64,000 nucleotides of DNA from positions 62,001-126,000 of the forward strand of contig NZ_BAGG01000002.1 of the NCBI RefSeq assembly GCF_000308695.1. Reading direction: 5' to 3'. The notes under the pieces are model-generated. The model had not been told where the DNA came from, did no database searches, and saw only the letters and a list, made by a program, of their open reading frames with translations. This DNA is from Nocardia takedensis NBRC 100417 (GTDB lineage Bacteria; Actinomycetota; Actinomycetes; Mycobacteriales; Mycobacteriaceae). Below, piece after piece: positions 18,192 to 29,656 of the stretch; positions within the stretch are counted from its first letter, which is position 1; each line of letters starts with the position of its first letter. The translations under genes and the position numbers were made by a program.

Positions 18192-18206
18192 CTTTCGAGG
18201 AACAGC

Positions 18207-20227
<2,021 letters not shown>

Positions 20228-20230
20228 TCC

Positions 20231-22162
20231 GTGGCCTCCCCGTCGACAGTGGAAGACATGACCTCCCAGACCCGCGCGACCTCGCTGCTGCAACGCGTCA
20301 TCCTGCCCCGCCCGGGCGAACCGCTCGACGTGCGCACCCTCTACCTGGAGGAATCGCCGACCAACGCGCGGCGCGCGCACGCGAGCACCCGTACCGAACT
20401 CTCGATCGGCGCGGAGTCGGAAGTCTCGTTCTGCACCTACTTCAACGCGCTGCCCGCCAGCTACTGGCGGCGCTGGAGCATCTTGGCCTCGGTGGTGCTG
20501 CGGCTGGAACTGGCCGGGCACGGGCGCGTCGACGTCTACCGCTCCAAGGCCGACGGGTCGCGGATCCACGTGCAGGGCAAGGAATTCGCTGTCCAGCCCG
20601 GCGCGGAGTCGGTGACGGTCGAGTTCGAGACCGATCTGGCCCCGTTCGAGGACGGTGGCTGGATCTGGTTCGACATCACCACCGACACCGCGGTGACGCT
20701 GCTGGCGGGCGGCTGGTTCGCCCCCGTGGCCGCGCCCGGCGCGGGCAGCATCGCCGTCGGCATGCCCACCTTCAACCGGCCCACCGACCTGGTCAAGACG
20801 CTGGCCGCGCTCGGTTCGGACCCGCTGGTGTTGGACCGGGTCGCCGCGGTGATCGTCGCCGACCAGGGCAACCGCAAGGTGGTCGACGAACCCGGTTTCA
20901 CCGAGGCCGCCGCGGTGCTCGGCGACCGGCTCACCATTCGCGATCAGCCCAATCTGGGCGGGTCCGGCGGATACAGCCGGGTCATGTACGAGGCGTTGAA
21001 GCACACCGACGCCGAATACATCGTCTACATGGACGACGACATCGAGATCGAACCCGATTCGATCCTGCGCGCACTGGCCTTCGCCCGCTTCGCGAAATCG
21101 CCGATGCTGGTCGGCGGACAGATGCTCAACTTGCAGGAGCGGTCCCATCTGCATTCGATGGGCGAGGTCGTCGACCGCGGCATCTTCATGTGGACCTCCG
21201 CGCCCAATGTCGAATACGACCACGACTTCTCGAAATATCCGCTCAAGGACCGCGACAATTCCAAGCTGCTGCACCGGCGCATCGACGTCGATTTCAACGG
21301 CTGGTGGACCTGCGTGATTCCGCGGTCGGTGGCCGAGGAGATCGGTCAGCCGCTGCCGCTGTTCCTGAAATGGGACGACGTGGAATACGGTCTGCGCGCC
21401 CGCGATCACGGATATCCGACGGTCACCCTGCCCGGTGCGGCGGTGTGGCACATGGCGTGGAGCGACAAGGACGACGCCATCGACTGGCAGGCGTATTTCC
21501 ATCTGCGCAATCGCCTGGTCGTCTCGACACTGCACCTGCCGGGCGACGGCAAGCCGATGGTGCTCAACACCGTCAAAGCCACGCTGAAACATCTGCTGTG
21601 CCTCGAATACTCGACGGTCGCGATCCAGAATCTCGCGATCAAGGATTTCCTCGCCGGCCCCGAGCGGTTGTTCCAGTTGTTGCCCAGCGCGTTGGGCGCG
21701 GTGCACGAACTGCGCCGCAGCTTCCCGGACGCGGTCATCCTGCCGTCCTCCACCGAACTGCCGCCTGCCAGCCACCTCGAGGTCGGCGCGGTCGGCGAAC
21801 CCGCGAACCCGATCGCCAAGGTGGTCCGGCTCGCCAAGGGCGTGCTGCACAACTTCAAAGCCGCGCGGCCCGAACACCACAGCACACCGCAGCTCAACGT
21901 GCCCACCCTGGACGCGCGCTGGTTCCTGCTCTCGCAGGTCGACGGTGTCACCGTGACGACGGCCGACGGACGCGGCGTCGTCTACCGCAAACGTGACCCG
22001 CGCCAGGCGCTCGTGCTGTTCAAGGAGGCGCTGCGCCTGCGCAAGGAGCTCACCGAGCGGTATCCGGAGATGCGCCGCCGCTACCGCGAGGCGCATCCGC
22101 AGCTGACCAGCACCGCCGCCTGGGAGAAGGCGTTCGGGATCGACGGGAGCGACCAGAAGTGA
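20231..22162 (+). CDS. glfT2: Galactofuranosyltransferase GlfT2
   Basis: 643 residues, close to the M. tuberculosis enzyme. An N-terminal beta-rich domain (about residues 20-180) precedes a GT-A glycosyltransferase domain starting at SIAVGMPTFNRP. The DDD motif (Asp268-Asp270, in YMDDDIEI) binds UDP-galactofuranose and metal; WDDVEYGLRA and AVWHMAW hold further catalytic residues. It polymerises the galactan by alternating beta-1,5 and beta-1,6 additions on the inner membrane face. The GTG at 20231 lies three bases after glf; ATG 20258 is an alternative start. The stop overlaps the PAP2 gene start (GTGA). Confidence 0.97.
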   Translation: MASPSTVEDMTSQTRATSLLQRVILPRPGEPLDVRTLYLEESPTNARRAHASTRTELSIGAESEVSFCTYFNALPASYWRRWSILASVVLRLELAGHGRVDVYRSKADGSRIHVQGKEFAVQPGAESVTVEFETDLAPFEDGGWIWFDITTDTAVTLLAGGWFAPVAAPGAGSIAVGMPTFNRPTDLVKTLAALGSDPLVLDRVAAVIVADQGNRKVVDEPGFTEAAAVLGDRLTIRDQPNLGGSGGYSRVMYEALKHTDAEYIVYMDDDIEIEPDSILRALAFARFAKSPMLVGGQMLNLQERSHLHSMGEVVDRGIFMWTSAPNVEYDHDFSKYPLKDRDNSKLLHRRIDVDFNGWWTCVIPRSVAEEIGQPLPLFLKWDDVEYGLRARDHGYPTVTLPGAAVWHMAWSDKDDAIDWQAYFHLRNRLVVSTLHLPGDGKPMVLNTVKATLKHLLCLEYSTVAIQNLAIKDFLAGPERLFQLLPSALGAVHELRRSFPDAVILPSSTELPPASHLEVGAVGEPANPIAKVVRLAKGVLHNFKAARPEHHSTPQLNVPTLDARWFLLSQVDGVTVTTADGRGVVYRKRDPRQALVLFKEALRLRKELTERYPEMRRRYREAHPQLTSTAAWEKAFGIDGSDQK

Positions 22163-22776
22163 ATCCGGTCACCGATGCCGCCGGAGGCGATCCGGCGGTG
22201 GGGTACCCCAGTGCCAACGGACACGGTCGTCCCGTGTCGGCGACCGAGCCGACCGCCGCCGCGCGGCCGCCGGAGGTCGCGATCATCAACGCCGTGCAGG
22301 CCACCCTCGGCAGCAGGCCGGAGGTCGTGCGGGCGGCGCGGGGCATGTCGCATTTCGGCGAGCACGCGCTCGGCTGGATCGGCATCGCCGCCGCCGGATG
22401 GCTCGTGGACAAGCCGCGTCGTCGCCAGTGGGCGGGCGTCGCGGTCGGCGCGGTCGGCGCGCACGCGGCCTCGATCGTCATCAAGCGGGTGGTGCGCCGC
22501 CCCCGGCCCAACGACCCCTCGGTGCAGATCAACGTGGGTACGCCCAGCAAGTTGAGCTTCCCGTCCTCGCACGCGACCTCGACGACGGCGGCTGCCGTGT
22601 TGCTCGGCAGGCTGACCGGGCTACCCTTGCCTGCGGTGCTCGTACCACCGATGCTGCTGTCCCGGGTCGTGCTCGGCGTGCACTATCCCTCCGACGTGCT
22701 CGCCGGTTCCGCGCTCGGGGCCGCGTCGGCCGCCGTGGTGTCGGCCGCCGAGAAGCGGCGTGCTCGGAGGGGGTAG
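22159..22776 (+). CDS. PAP2-family phosphatase (Rv3807-like)
   Basis: 205 residues with the three motifs of type 2 phosphatidic acid phosphatases: KRVVRRPRP, FPSSHATS and SRVVLGVHYPSDVLAG, plus hydrophobic helices between them. It overlaps glfT2 by four bases (GTGA) and precedes ubiA, as in M. tuberculosis, where the corresponding protein is proposed to dephosphorylate decaprenylphosphoryl-5-phosphoribose. That role would connect UbiA to DprE1; here it is inferred from context. A Pro/Ala-rich N-terminal stretch of about 45 residues is likely cytoplasmic and disordered. Confidence 0.9.
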   Translation: MNPVTDAAGGDPAVGYPSANGHGRPVSATEPTAAARPPEVAIINAVQATLGSRPEVVRAARGMSHFGEHALGWIGIAAAGWLVDKPRRRQWAGVAVGAVGAHAASIVIKRVVRRPRPNDPSVQINVGTPSKLSFPSSHATSTTAAAVLLGRLTGLPLPAVLVPPMLLSRVVLGVHYPSDVLAGSALGAASAAVVSAAEKRRARRG

Positions 22777-22824
22777 CTTGCGTACCCGCGCAGGGCTTCC
22801 GGACAGCCGAACATTGGATGAACT

Positions 22825-23787
22825 GTGACCGCACGAGAAAAGGCCTTGGTAGACATGAGTGAAGATCCGACCGGCGCGGACCTGGCCGAGGCCGCCGTGA
22901 AGGGTCCGCCCAAGTCGCTGGGCGGCGGGCTGATCAAGGCCGTCCGGCCGCGGCAGTGGGTGAAGAACGTCCTGGTGCTCGCCGCGCCGCTGGCGGCGGG
23001 CCCCGATGTCCTGAGCGACGGCGCGGTACTGTGGCACGTGGCCATCGCCTTCGTGGTCTTCTGCGTCGCGGCCTCGGGCATCTACCTGGTCAACGACTCG
23101 ATGGACGTCGAGGCCGACCGGGCGCACCCGACCAAGCGTTTCCGCCCGATCGCCGCGGGCGTCGTGCCCGTCAACCTCGCCTACACGCTCGCGGTGGCGC
23201 TGCTGGTCGGCGCGATCGCGGCCTCGTTCCTGGCGTCGTGGAAGCTGGCCGTGGTGATGGCGGTCTACATCGGCATCCAGTTGGCCTACTGCTTCGGTCT
23301 CAAGCACCAGGCCGTGCTCGACATCTGCATCGTGTCCTCGGGCTTCCTGCTGCGCGCGGTCGCGGGCGGCGCGGCCGCCGATATCGTGCTGTCGCAGTGG
23401 TTCCTGCTGATCATGGCCTTCGGCTCGCTGTTCATGGCCGCGGGCAAGCGCTACGCCGAACTCCAGATCGCGTTGGGCACCGGCGCCAAGATCCGCAAGT
23501 CGCTCGAGTACTACACCCCCACCTACCTGCGGTTCGTCTGGCATCTCGCGGCGACGGCGCTCGTGGTCTTCTACGGCCTGTGGGCCTTCCAGCAGGGCGA
23601 GGCCAACGACACGGGTTGGTATGCCATCTCGATGATTCCGTTTACCATCGCAGTTCTGCGTTACGCGGTCGACGTCGATGGCGGCGAGGCCGGTGAACCC
23701 GAAGAGATCGCACTGGGGGATCGCGTCCTCCAGTTCCTCGCAATCGCCTGGATCGGAGCGGTAGGTGTCGCTGTCTATCTCACCTGA
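22825..23787 (+). CDS. ubiA: Decaprenyl-phosphate phosphoribosyltransferase (UbiA, Rv3806-like)
   Basis: 320 residues, an integral membrane UbiA prenyltransferase-fold protein with about nine hydrophobic segments. The first aspartate motif NDSMDVEADRAHPTK is clear, as is the N-terminal RPRQWVKNVLV segment. It transfers 5-phosphoribose from PRPP to decaprenyl phosphate, the first committed step to the arabinan donor, and is an ethambutol-resistance locus in M. tuberculosis. GTG 22825 is used; ATG 22855 (MSEDPTG) would also give a full protein. The gene overlaps the following aftB. Confidence 0.95.
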   Translation: MTAREKALVDMSEDPTGADLAEAAVKGPPKSLGGGLIKAVRPRQWVKNVLVLAAPLAAGPDVLSDGAVLWHVAIAFVVFCVAASGIYLVNDSMDVEADRAHPTKRFRPIAAGVVPVNLAYTLAVALLVGAIAASFLASWKLAVVMAVYIGIQLAYCFGLKHQAVLDICIVSSGFLLRAVAGGAAADIVLSQWFLLIMAFGSLFMAAGKRYAELQIALGTGAKIRKSLEYYTPTYLRFVWHLAATALVVFYGLWAFQQGEANDTGWYAISMIPFTIAVLRYAVDVDGGEAGEPEEIALGDRVLQFLAIAWIGAVGVAVYLT

Positions 23788-25723
23788 CGAGATGTTGGTA
23801 GAGGGAGCGGAGCGAACCGACGGTACCGAGCTACCCGCCCGTGATCGGGCGGGCTCGGTGTCGCGGTTCGCGCATGTCTCCCGTGCCACATTCGTCGGTG
23901 GGGTGGTCCTCACCGTCGCGCTGTTCGCGATCGGCGGTTGGCAGCGGCGCTGGATCGCCGACGACGGCCTGATCGTGCTCCGCACGGTCCGAAACCTGCT
24001 GGCGGGCAACGGTCCGGTCTTCAACGTCGGCGAACGGGTGGAGACCAACACCAGCACCGCGTGGACCTACATCGTCTGGTTCTTCAGCTGGCTCACCCAA
24101 CTCCGCCTGGAGTACGTGGTCCTCGCGATCGCGATGGTGCTGTCGCTGGCGGCGATCGTGTTCGCCATGCTCGGCTCGGCCCGACTGTGGGGCGGCGCTC
24201 GCACGGGGCTGCTGCTGCCCGCGGGCGCGTTCGTCTACATCGCGGTGCCGCCCGCCCGCGACTACGTCACCTCCGGTCTGGAGAGCGGGCTGGTCATCTG
24301 CTGGCTCGGCCTGCTGTGGTGGCAGTTGATGCGGTGGGCGCAGGCCGAACGGGTCCGCGTCGCCGGACTTTTCGGCTTGGTCTTCCTCGCCGGTCTCGCT
24401 CCGCTGATCCGCCCGGAGATGGCGCTGGTCGGCGCGCTGGCGCTGCTCATGGTCTTCCTCGCACCGATGCCGGCGTTCCGGTTCGGCCCGACGGCGCTGC
24501 GCGTCCTGGTGATCGCGGTCGCGGGCCTGCTGCCGATGGGCTACCAGATCTGGCGGATGGGCTATTACGGCCTGCCCTACCCGAACACCGCGGTCGCCAA
24601 GGACGCGGGCGGGGCCAAGTGGGGGCAGGGCCTGACCTACCTGTGGGATCTCGTCGGTCCCTATTTCCTGCTGGTTCCGCTGATCCTGCTGCTCGTCGCG
24701 GGCGCGGTCGCCGCGCGCGCGACGGGCGCCTTCGATCGCCGCGTCGGCATCGAAGCGCCGGAGACGCTGCGCGCCCGCCTGGATCGCGCCCGCGAATGGC
24801 TGCGCTCGCCGAGCGCGGTCGTCGCCCTGGTGCTGTTCAGCGCGGCGCTGCTCACCGTCTACGCGGTCCGGGTCGGCGGCGACTTCATGCACGGCCGCAT
24901 GCTGCTGCCGCAACTGTTCCTGTTCCTGCTGCCGGTCGCGGTGATCCCCGTGCGGGCTCCGGTGCGCGCGGGTCGCCTCGACGCGGTTCCCGCCGCGATC
25001 GCGCTGGCCTGGGTCGGCACCGTCGGCTGGGCGCTGTTCGCCTCCGACACCACCGCCATCGAGACCGGCACCAAGATCAGTTCCTCCGGCATCGTCGACG
25101 AACGCGTCTACTACGTGCTCAACACCGGGCACGATCATCCGATCCGCGCCGAGGACTACCTCGACTACCCGCGGATGCGCGCGATGGTCAACGACATCGC
25201 CGCCTCGCCCAACGGCGGTCTGCTGCTGAATTCGCCGTCGTTCCTGTTCTGGTACGTCGCGCCGCCGCCGCAGCCCATCCCGCCGGAGGGTGCCGGTCAC
25301 ACCGTGTTCTTCCTGAATCTCGGCATGACCAGCATGAACGTGCCGCTGGACGTGCGCGTCATCGACCAGATGGGGTTGGCCTACCCGCTGGCCGCGCACT
25401 CCGACCGCCTGGTGGACGGCCGGATCGGCCACGACAAGAGCCTGTATCCGGACTGGGTCGTGGTCGACGCGGGCATGGTCGACCGGAAGCCGTGGATGCC
25501 CTGGTATCTCGACGAGGACTGGGTCGTGCAGGCGCGGACCGCGTTGACCTGTCCCGACACCCAGGCGCTGATGGTCTCCTACCGGGAGCCGCTGACCTTC
25601 GAGCGGTGGCGGCACAATCTGCGCAACTCGTTGACCTTCGCGGCCTACCGGATCGACCGGGTGCCCAAGTACGAGATCCAGCGGTGCGGTCTGGTGGACC
25701 CGGTTCCGCAACCGCCGCGCTGA
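23765..25723 (+). CDS. aftB: Terminal beta-1,2-arabinofuranosyltransferase AftB
   Basis: 652 residues with about ten membrane helices followed by an extracytoplasmic C-terminal domain. The GT-C type acidic motif WIADDGLIVLRTVRN lies in the first external loop, with RVETNTSTAWTY after it; both are characteristic of AftB. The enzyme adds the terminal beta-1,2-arabinose units to which mycolates are later attached. GTG 23765 has GGAGCGGTAG upstream and overlaps ubiA by 23 bases; ATG 23792, five bases after the ubiA stop, is an alternative. It is the last gene of the galactan/arabinan block. Confidence 0.95.
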   Translation: MSLSISPDEMLVEGAERTDGTELPARDRAGSVSRFAHVSRATFVGGVVLTVALFAIGGWQRRWIADDGLIVLRTVRNLLAGNGPVFNVGERVETNTSTAWTYIVWFFSWLTQLRLEYVVLAIAMVLSLAAIVFAMLGSARLWGGARTGLLLPAGAFVYIAVPPARDYVTSGLESGLVICWLGLLWWQLMRWAQAERVRVAGLFGLVFLAGLAPLIRPEMALVGALALLMVFLAPMPAFRFGPTALRVLVIAVAGLLPMGYQIWRMGYYGLPYPNTAVAKDAGGAKWGQGLTYLWDLVGPYFLLVPLILLLVAGAVAARATGAFDRRVGIEAPETLRARLDRAREWLRSPSAVVALVLFSAALLTVYAVRVGGDFMHGRMLLPQLFLFLLPVAVIPVRAPVRAGRLDAVPAAIALAWVGTVGWALFASDTTAIETGTKISSSGIVDERVYYVLNTGHDHPIRAEDYLDYPRMRAMVNDIAASPNGGLLLNSPSFLFWYVAPPPQPIPPEGAGHTVFFLNLGMTSMNVPLDVRVIDQMGLAYPLAAHSDRLVDGRIGHDKSLYPDWVVVDAGMVDRKPWMPWYLDEDWVVQARTALTCPDTQALMVSYREPLTFERWRHNLRNSLTFAAYRIDRVPKYEIQRCGLVDPVPQPPR

Positions 25724-25863
25724 ACGGAGAATCGCGTCGCAACCGGGCGAGTCACATCCGCCCCAGTAGGCTCAGAAGGCTTTTCCGAACACAGTGGGCG
25801 CGGTGGTCGACTTGGCAGACTTCACAAAGTGGCGAACGCCGCCGCGTCTCGGTTTGATAACGC

Positions 25864-25882
25864 ACCTGCATCGATGGCAGGT
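25864..25882. promoter_or_regulatory. Dyad upstream of the first mycolyltransferase
   Basis: ACCTGC (25864-25869) and GCAGGT (25877-25882) flank ATCGATG. The element lies 105 bases before the start codon in a 263-base gene-free stretch. It may be an operator; the stretch holds no other clear signal. Confidence 0.35.
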
Positions 25883-25986
25883 TAGTCTCGGTCGGGGTAT
25901 GCCCGCCGGGGCGTCGAACTTGTGACGGAATCCGGCGGGCACCGTCGAACGCGGCCGAAATCCGGTCGAATGAAGGAGCGAACTAG

Positions 25987-27072
25987 ATGCGAGGCGTTAT
26001 CGGGCGTAGGGCACAGGATGGTCGTCCGAGTGGTCGGAGAGTCGGTAGCTGGCTCAAGCGGACGATGCTGTTGTCGATGGCCGTTGTACTACCCCTGGGT
26101 GCCTCGATGGCGGGCGGGACGGGTGCCGCCTCGGCGGCGTTCAACCCCGACGCCTTCGACTTCTGGGTGGATTCGAGTATGGGGCCGATCAAGTCGCGCA
26201 TCTTCCGCGCGGCCGACGGCAACACCGGCCGGGTCGTCTACGCGCTGGACGGTATGCGCGCGCGGGGCGATCTGAACGGCTGGGAGAACGACACCGAGGT
26301 CGCTCGCGAGCTGACCAAGTGGAACATCAACGTGGTCATGCCGGTCGGCGGTCCGTCGAGCTTCTACGCCGACTGGAACGCGCCCAGCAATTTCTTCGGC
26401 ATCCCCACCGGTTCCGGTCCGTCCGGTTCGTCCTCGGGTTCGGCGCTGACCGGTTCGTCGGGCTGGCAGGAGACGTTGGGCAAGACCAACACCTACAAGT
26501 GGGAGACCTTCCTCACCGAGAACCTGCGGTGGGCGTTGCGTGACCGTCTCGGCTTCAACCCGAACCGCAACGGCGTGTTCGGTCTGTCGATGGGCGGCAG
26601 CGCCGCGCTGACGCTGGCGGCCTACCACCCGGATCAGTTCGTCTACGCGGGTGCCTACTCCGGCTACCTGAACATCTCCGCGCCGGGCATGCGCGAGGCG
26701 CTGCGCGTCGCGATGATCAGCGCGGGCGGCTACAACATCGACGCGATGGCCCCGCCGTGGGGTCCGCAGTGGCTGCGGATGGACCCGTTCGTGTTCGCGC
26801 CGCGACTCAAGGCCAACAACACCCGCCTGTGGGTGGCCGCGGGCAGCGGTATCCCCGCCGCCGGTGATTCGATCGATCCGCTGGGCATCGTGCAGGGTTC
26901 GCCGCTGGAGGTCCTGGCGATGGTGAACACCCGCGCCTTCCAGGTCAGGATGGCCACGCTCGGCGCGAACAACGTGACCTACAGCTTCCCGTCCTTCGGT
27001 ATCCACAACTGGGCCAACTGGGCCTCGGAGGTGTACCGGATGATCCCGGACCTGTCGGCCAACATCGGCTGA
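25987..27072 (+). CDS. Antigen 85-type mycolyltransferase, copy 1
   Basis: 361 residues with an Arg-rich, hydrophobic secretion signal (cleavage near GAASAA) and an alpha/beta-hydrolase fold. The antigen 85 catalytic triad is visible: Ser201 (GLSMGGS), Glu308 (SPLEVLAM) and His340 (GIHNW). The FDFWVDSSMGPIKSR start and VVMPVGGPSSFYADW segment are family hallmarks. It transfers mycolic acid from trehalose monomycolate to arabinogalactan or to a second trehalose monomycolate outside the membrane. A Ser/Gly-rich insertion (about residues 138-155) is longer than in copies 3-5. ATG 25987 has AAGGAG upstream. Confidence 0.95.
   Translation: MRGVIGRRAQDGRPSGRRVGSWLKRTMLLSMAVVLPLGASMAGGTGAASAAFNPDAFDFWVDSSMGPIKSRIFRAADGNTGRVVYALDGMRARGDLNGWENDTEVARELTKWNINVVMPVGGPSSFYADWNAPSNFFGIPTGSGPSGSSSGSALTGSSGWQETLGKTNTYKWETFLTENLRWALRDRLGFNPNRNGVFGLSMGGSAALTLAAYHPDQFVYAGAYSGYLNISAPGMREALRVAMISAGGYNIDAMAPPWGPQWLRMDPFVFAPRLKANNTRLWVAAGSGIPAAGDSIDPLGIVQGSPLEVLAMVNTRAFQVRMATLGANNVTYSFPSFGIHNWANWASEVYRMIPDLSANIG
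26522..26640 (+). repeat. 119-base block identical to one in copy 2
   Basis: These 119 bases, encoding the active-site serine region, are identical to 27842-27960 in the next gene, exactly 1320 bases away. A second identical stretch (26738-26802 and 28058-28122, 65 bases) keeps the same offset. Flanking parts of the two genes are clearly diverged. Confidence 0.9.
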
Positions 27073-27088
27073 TCTCCGCCTCGATCCG

Positions 27089-27121
27089 CGAACGCCCGGT
27101 GCCGCGCGCACCGGGCGTTCG
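27089..27121 (+). terminator. Hairpin terminator after mycolyltransferase 1
   Basis: A perfect 14-base stem (27089-27102 with 27108-27121, core GAACGCCCGGTGC) closes a five-base loop 17 bases after the stop codon. There is no strong U-run, as is common in high-GC actinobacteria. Confidence 0.7.
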
Positions 27122-27333
27122 ACGTTTCCGAATTACGTTCCCCCCGGGTACTTGTGGCTTGTATCACTTTCCAGCAACATGGAAGCATTCGTTGTCGATT
27201 GATACACCGAGAGTATGCGCTGAGGTCGAAACATCCTTTTTGTCGCGGATGTGAAAATCACTGCGCCCGATGAGGGGGCCGTGGCGGTAGCTTCTCATTT
27301 GCCGTCGGCCGTCCGAGGGAGAGGTCGAGTCGA

Positions 27334-28389
27334 ATGCGAACTATTCGCCGCAAGCGCGGACCGATGCACCGGACCGGCCGCGGTTCCCTGATCCGACGCG
27401 CGGCCGCGGGTCTCGCGCTGACCCTGCTGGCGCCGCTGGCGATGATGGCGGGCGGCGCGCCCGCCAACGCCGCCTTCGATCCCGCGGCCTTCGACTTCTG
27501 GGTCGACTCCGGCATGGGGCCGATCAAGTCGCGGGTACTGCGCGCCGCCGACGGCAACACCAACCGCGTCGTCTACGTCCTGGACGGGATGCGGGCGCCG
27601 GAAACCCTCAACGGCTGGGAGATCGAGACCAACGTCCCGCAGGTGCTGGCCAGTTGGAACATCAACGTGGTCATGCCCGTCGGCGGGATGTCGAGCTTCT
27701 ACGCCGACTGGAACGCGCCGAGCGAATTCTTCGGCATTCCCGCGGGCACCGGATCGAGTTCCGGTTCCGGCGCGCTCAACGGATTGACCGGCGGGCCGGG
27801 CAAAAGCTATCGCTACCAGTGGGAATCGTTCCTGACCAACGACCTGCGGTGGGCGTTGCGTGACCGTCTCGGCTTCAACCCGAACCGCAACGGCGTGTTC
27901 GGTCTGTCGATGGGCGGCAGCGCCGCGCTGACGCTGGCGGCCTACCACCCGGATCAGTTCAGCTTCGCAGGCGCTTATTCGGGCTACCTCAACATCTCCG
28001 CGCCGGGCATGCGCGAGGCCATCCGTATCGCGATGCTCGACGCGGGCGGCTACAACGTCGACGCGATGGCCCCGCCGTGGGGTCCGCAGTGGCTGCGGAT
28101 GGACCCGTTCGTGTTCGCGCCGAACCTGGTGCGCAACGGCACCCGGTTGTGGATCGCCGCGGCCAGCGGTCTGCCGACGTCCAACGACGCCCCGAGTTTC
28201 AACACGCTCAACGGCATGGGATTGGAGGCGCTCGCGTTGGCCAACACCCGCGCCTTCCAGGTGCGGATGGCGACCCTCGGCGGCGGTAACGCCGTCTACG
28301 ACTTCCCGGCCTTCGGCATCCACGCCTGGAGTAACTGGCAGGACGAGGCGTACCGCATGATCCCCGATCTGTCGGCCAATATCGGTTGA
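27334..28389 (+). CDS. Antigen 85-type mycolyltransferase, copy 2
   Basis: 351 residues, signal peptide with cleavage near PANAA, then the antigen 85 fold. Triad: Ser192 (GLSMGGS), Glu298 (GLEALAL) and His330 (GIHAW). It is the closest relative of copy 1 in this array, sharing a Gly/Ser-rich insertion and two blocks of identical DNA. Role as for copy 1: mycolate transfer at the wall. The gene has its own 261-base upstream region, a terminator-like hairpin after it, and so is probably a separate transcription unit. An internal Met at residue 11 is an alternative start. Confidence 0.95.
   Translation: MRTIRRKRGPMHRTGRGSLIRRAAAGLALTLLAPLAMMAGGAPANAAFDPAAFDFWVDSGMGPIKSRVLRAADGNTNRVVYVLDGMRAPETLNGWEIETNVPQVLASWNINVVMPVGGMSSFYADWNAPSEFFGIPAGTGSSSGSGALNGLTGGPGKSYRYQWESFLTNDLRWALRDRLGFNPNRNGVFGLSMGGSAALTLAAYHPDQFSFAGAYSGYLNISAPGMREAIRIAMLDAGGYNVDAMAPPWGPQWLRMDPFVFAPNLVRNGTRLWIAAASGLPTSNDAPSFNTLNGMGLEALALANTRAFQVRMATLGGGNAVYDFPAFGIHAWSNWQDEAYRMIPDLSANIG
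27842..27960 (+). repeat. 119-base block identical to one in copy 1
   Basis: Partner of the block at 26522-26640. Complete identity, including third codon positions, indicates recent gene conversion or homologous exchange between adjacent paralogues. Confidence 0.9.
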
Positions 28390-28414
28390 GTTCCGTTCTT
28401 TCCGATTCGGTGTC

Positions 28415-28444
28415 GGCGGTCGGTTCGCGAACGTCACGACCGCC
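28415..28444 (+). terminator. Hairpin after mycolyltransferase 2
   Basis: GGCGGTCG (28415-28422) pairs with CGACCGCC (28437-28444). The loop itself contains the palindrome GTTCGCGAAC. It lies 25 bases after the stop codon; no U-run follows. Confidence 0.5.
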
Positions 28445-28666
28445 GCCGGTACGGGCGCGTACGACGGTGCCGAATCACGGCCGGCAATTCTCCGGTTTTC
28501 ATCACGATCCGGTCTCGCGGGGCGTTTTCCCGTGGGCCGTCCCGAATATCCGCATATAGAAGTTGCGGTAACGCCGAGACACGGGCTCGAGGTGGTCGGT
28601 GGGGAGTCGAACCACGGGCACGACGGGGTGCGGTCGACGGCGACCGCCGGCGAAAGGTCGGACGCG

Positions 28667-29656
28667 ATGCGGTCGGACGGTGGTCGCGCGGTGTTTTCCC
28701 TGCGACGGTGGGCGGCGGCGGTGAGCGTCGCGCTCGCGGTCCCGTTCGGGGTGGCCGCGGTCGGGGTGGCTCCGCCCGCGGCGGCGGCCCTCGATCCCGC
28801 GGGCATCGACTTCTGGGTCGATTCGCGGATGGGTCCGATCAAATCGCGGGTATTCCGCGCCGCCGACGGCAACACCGACCGCGTCGTCTACGCCCTGGAC
28901 GGCCTGCGCGCGCGAAACGATCTCAGCGGGTGGGAGATCGATACGCAGATCTCCCGAGTGCTGCCACAGTGGAACATCAATGTGGTGATGCCGGTCGGCG
29001 GCCGCTCCAGCTTCTATTCGGACTGGATAGCGCCCAGCAATACCAACGGCCAGCGCACCGCCTACGCCTGGGAGACCTTTCTCACCGACGACCTGCGCTG
29101 GGCCCTGCGCGAGCGCCTCGGATTCAACCCCTACGGCAACGGCGTCTTCGGTTTGTCGATGGGCGGCAGCGCGGCGTTGACGCTGGCCGCATATCACCCC
29201 GACCAATTCGGCTACGCCGGTTCGTATTCCGGATACCTGAATATCTCCGCGCCCGGTATGCGGGAGGGGCTGCGACTGGCCCTGTTGGATGCCGGCGGGT
29301 TCAATATCGACGCCATGTGGGGGCCGCCGTGGGACCCGCGCTGGCTGCGCAACGATCCGTTCATGTTCGCGCCACTGTTGCGCCAGAACGGAACCCGGCT
29401 GTGGATCGCCACCGGCAACGGCCGCAACGGCCCGCAGGACGTCATCGAGGAGCCCATCGACGTCTACCACCTGGGCAATGCCATGGCGTTGGAAACGATC
29501 GCGCTGACCAACACGCGCGCCTTCCAGGCCCGCATCGACAGCATCGGCGGAGCGAACGCCGTTTTCGACTACACGCCCGTCGGTGTGCACAGTTGGCACT
29601 ACTGGGAGGCCCAGGTTTACAAGATGCTGCCGGATCTGAGTGCCTATCTCGGATGA
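28667..29656 (+). CDS. Antigen 85-type mycolyltransferase, copy 3
   Basis: 329 residues from ATG 28667, chosen because a signal peptide begins there and an AAAGG site precedes it; longer in-frame starts add a non-signal-like stretch. Triad: Ser164 (GLSMGGS), Glu276 (ALETIAL) and His308 (GVHSW). The GPPWDPRWLRNDPFMFAP segment differs from copies 1 and 2, and the Gly/Ser insertion is absent. Secreted mycolyltransferase as for copy 1. The codon choice is less optimised than in copies 1 and 4, which may mean lower expression. Confidence 0.93.
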   Translation: MRSDGGRAVFSLRRWAAAVSVALAVPFGVAAVGVAPPAAAALDPAGIDFWVDSRMGPIKSRVFRAADGNTDRVVYALDGLRARNDLSGWEIDTQISRVLPQWNINVVMPVGGRSSFYSDWIAPSNTNGQRTAYAWETFLTDDLRWALRERLGFNPYGNGVFGLSMGGSAALTLAAYHPDQFGYAGSYSGYLNISAPGMREGLRLALLDAGGFNIDAMWGPPWDPRWLRNDPFMFAPLLRQNGTRLWIATGNGRNGPQDVIEEPIDVYHLGNAMALETIALTNTRAFQARIDSIGGANAVFDYTPVGVHSWHYWEAQVYKMLPDLSAYLG

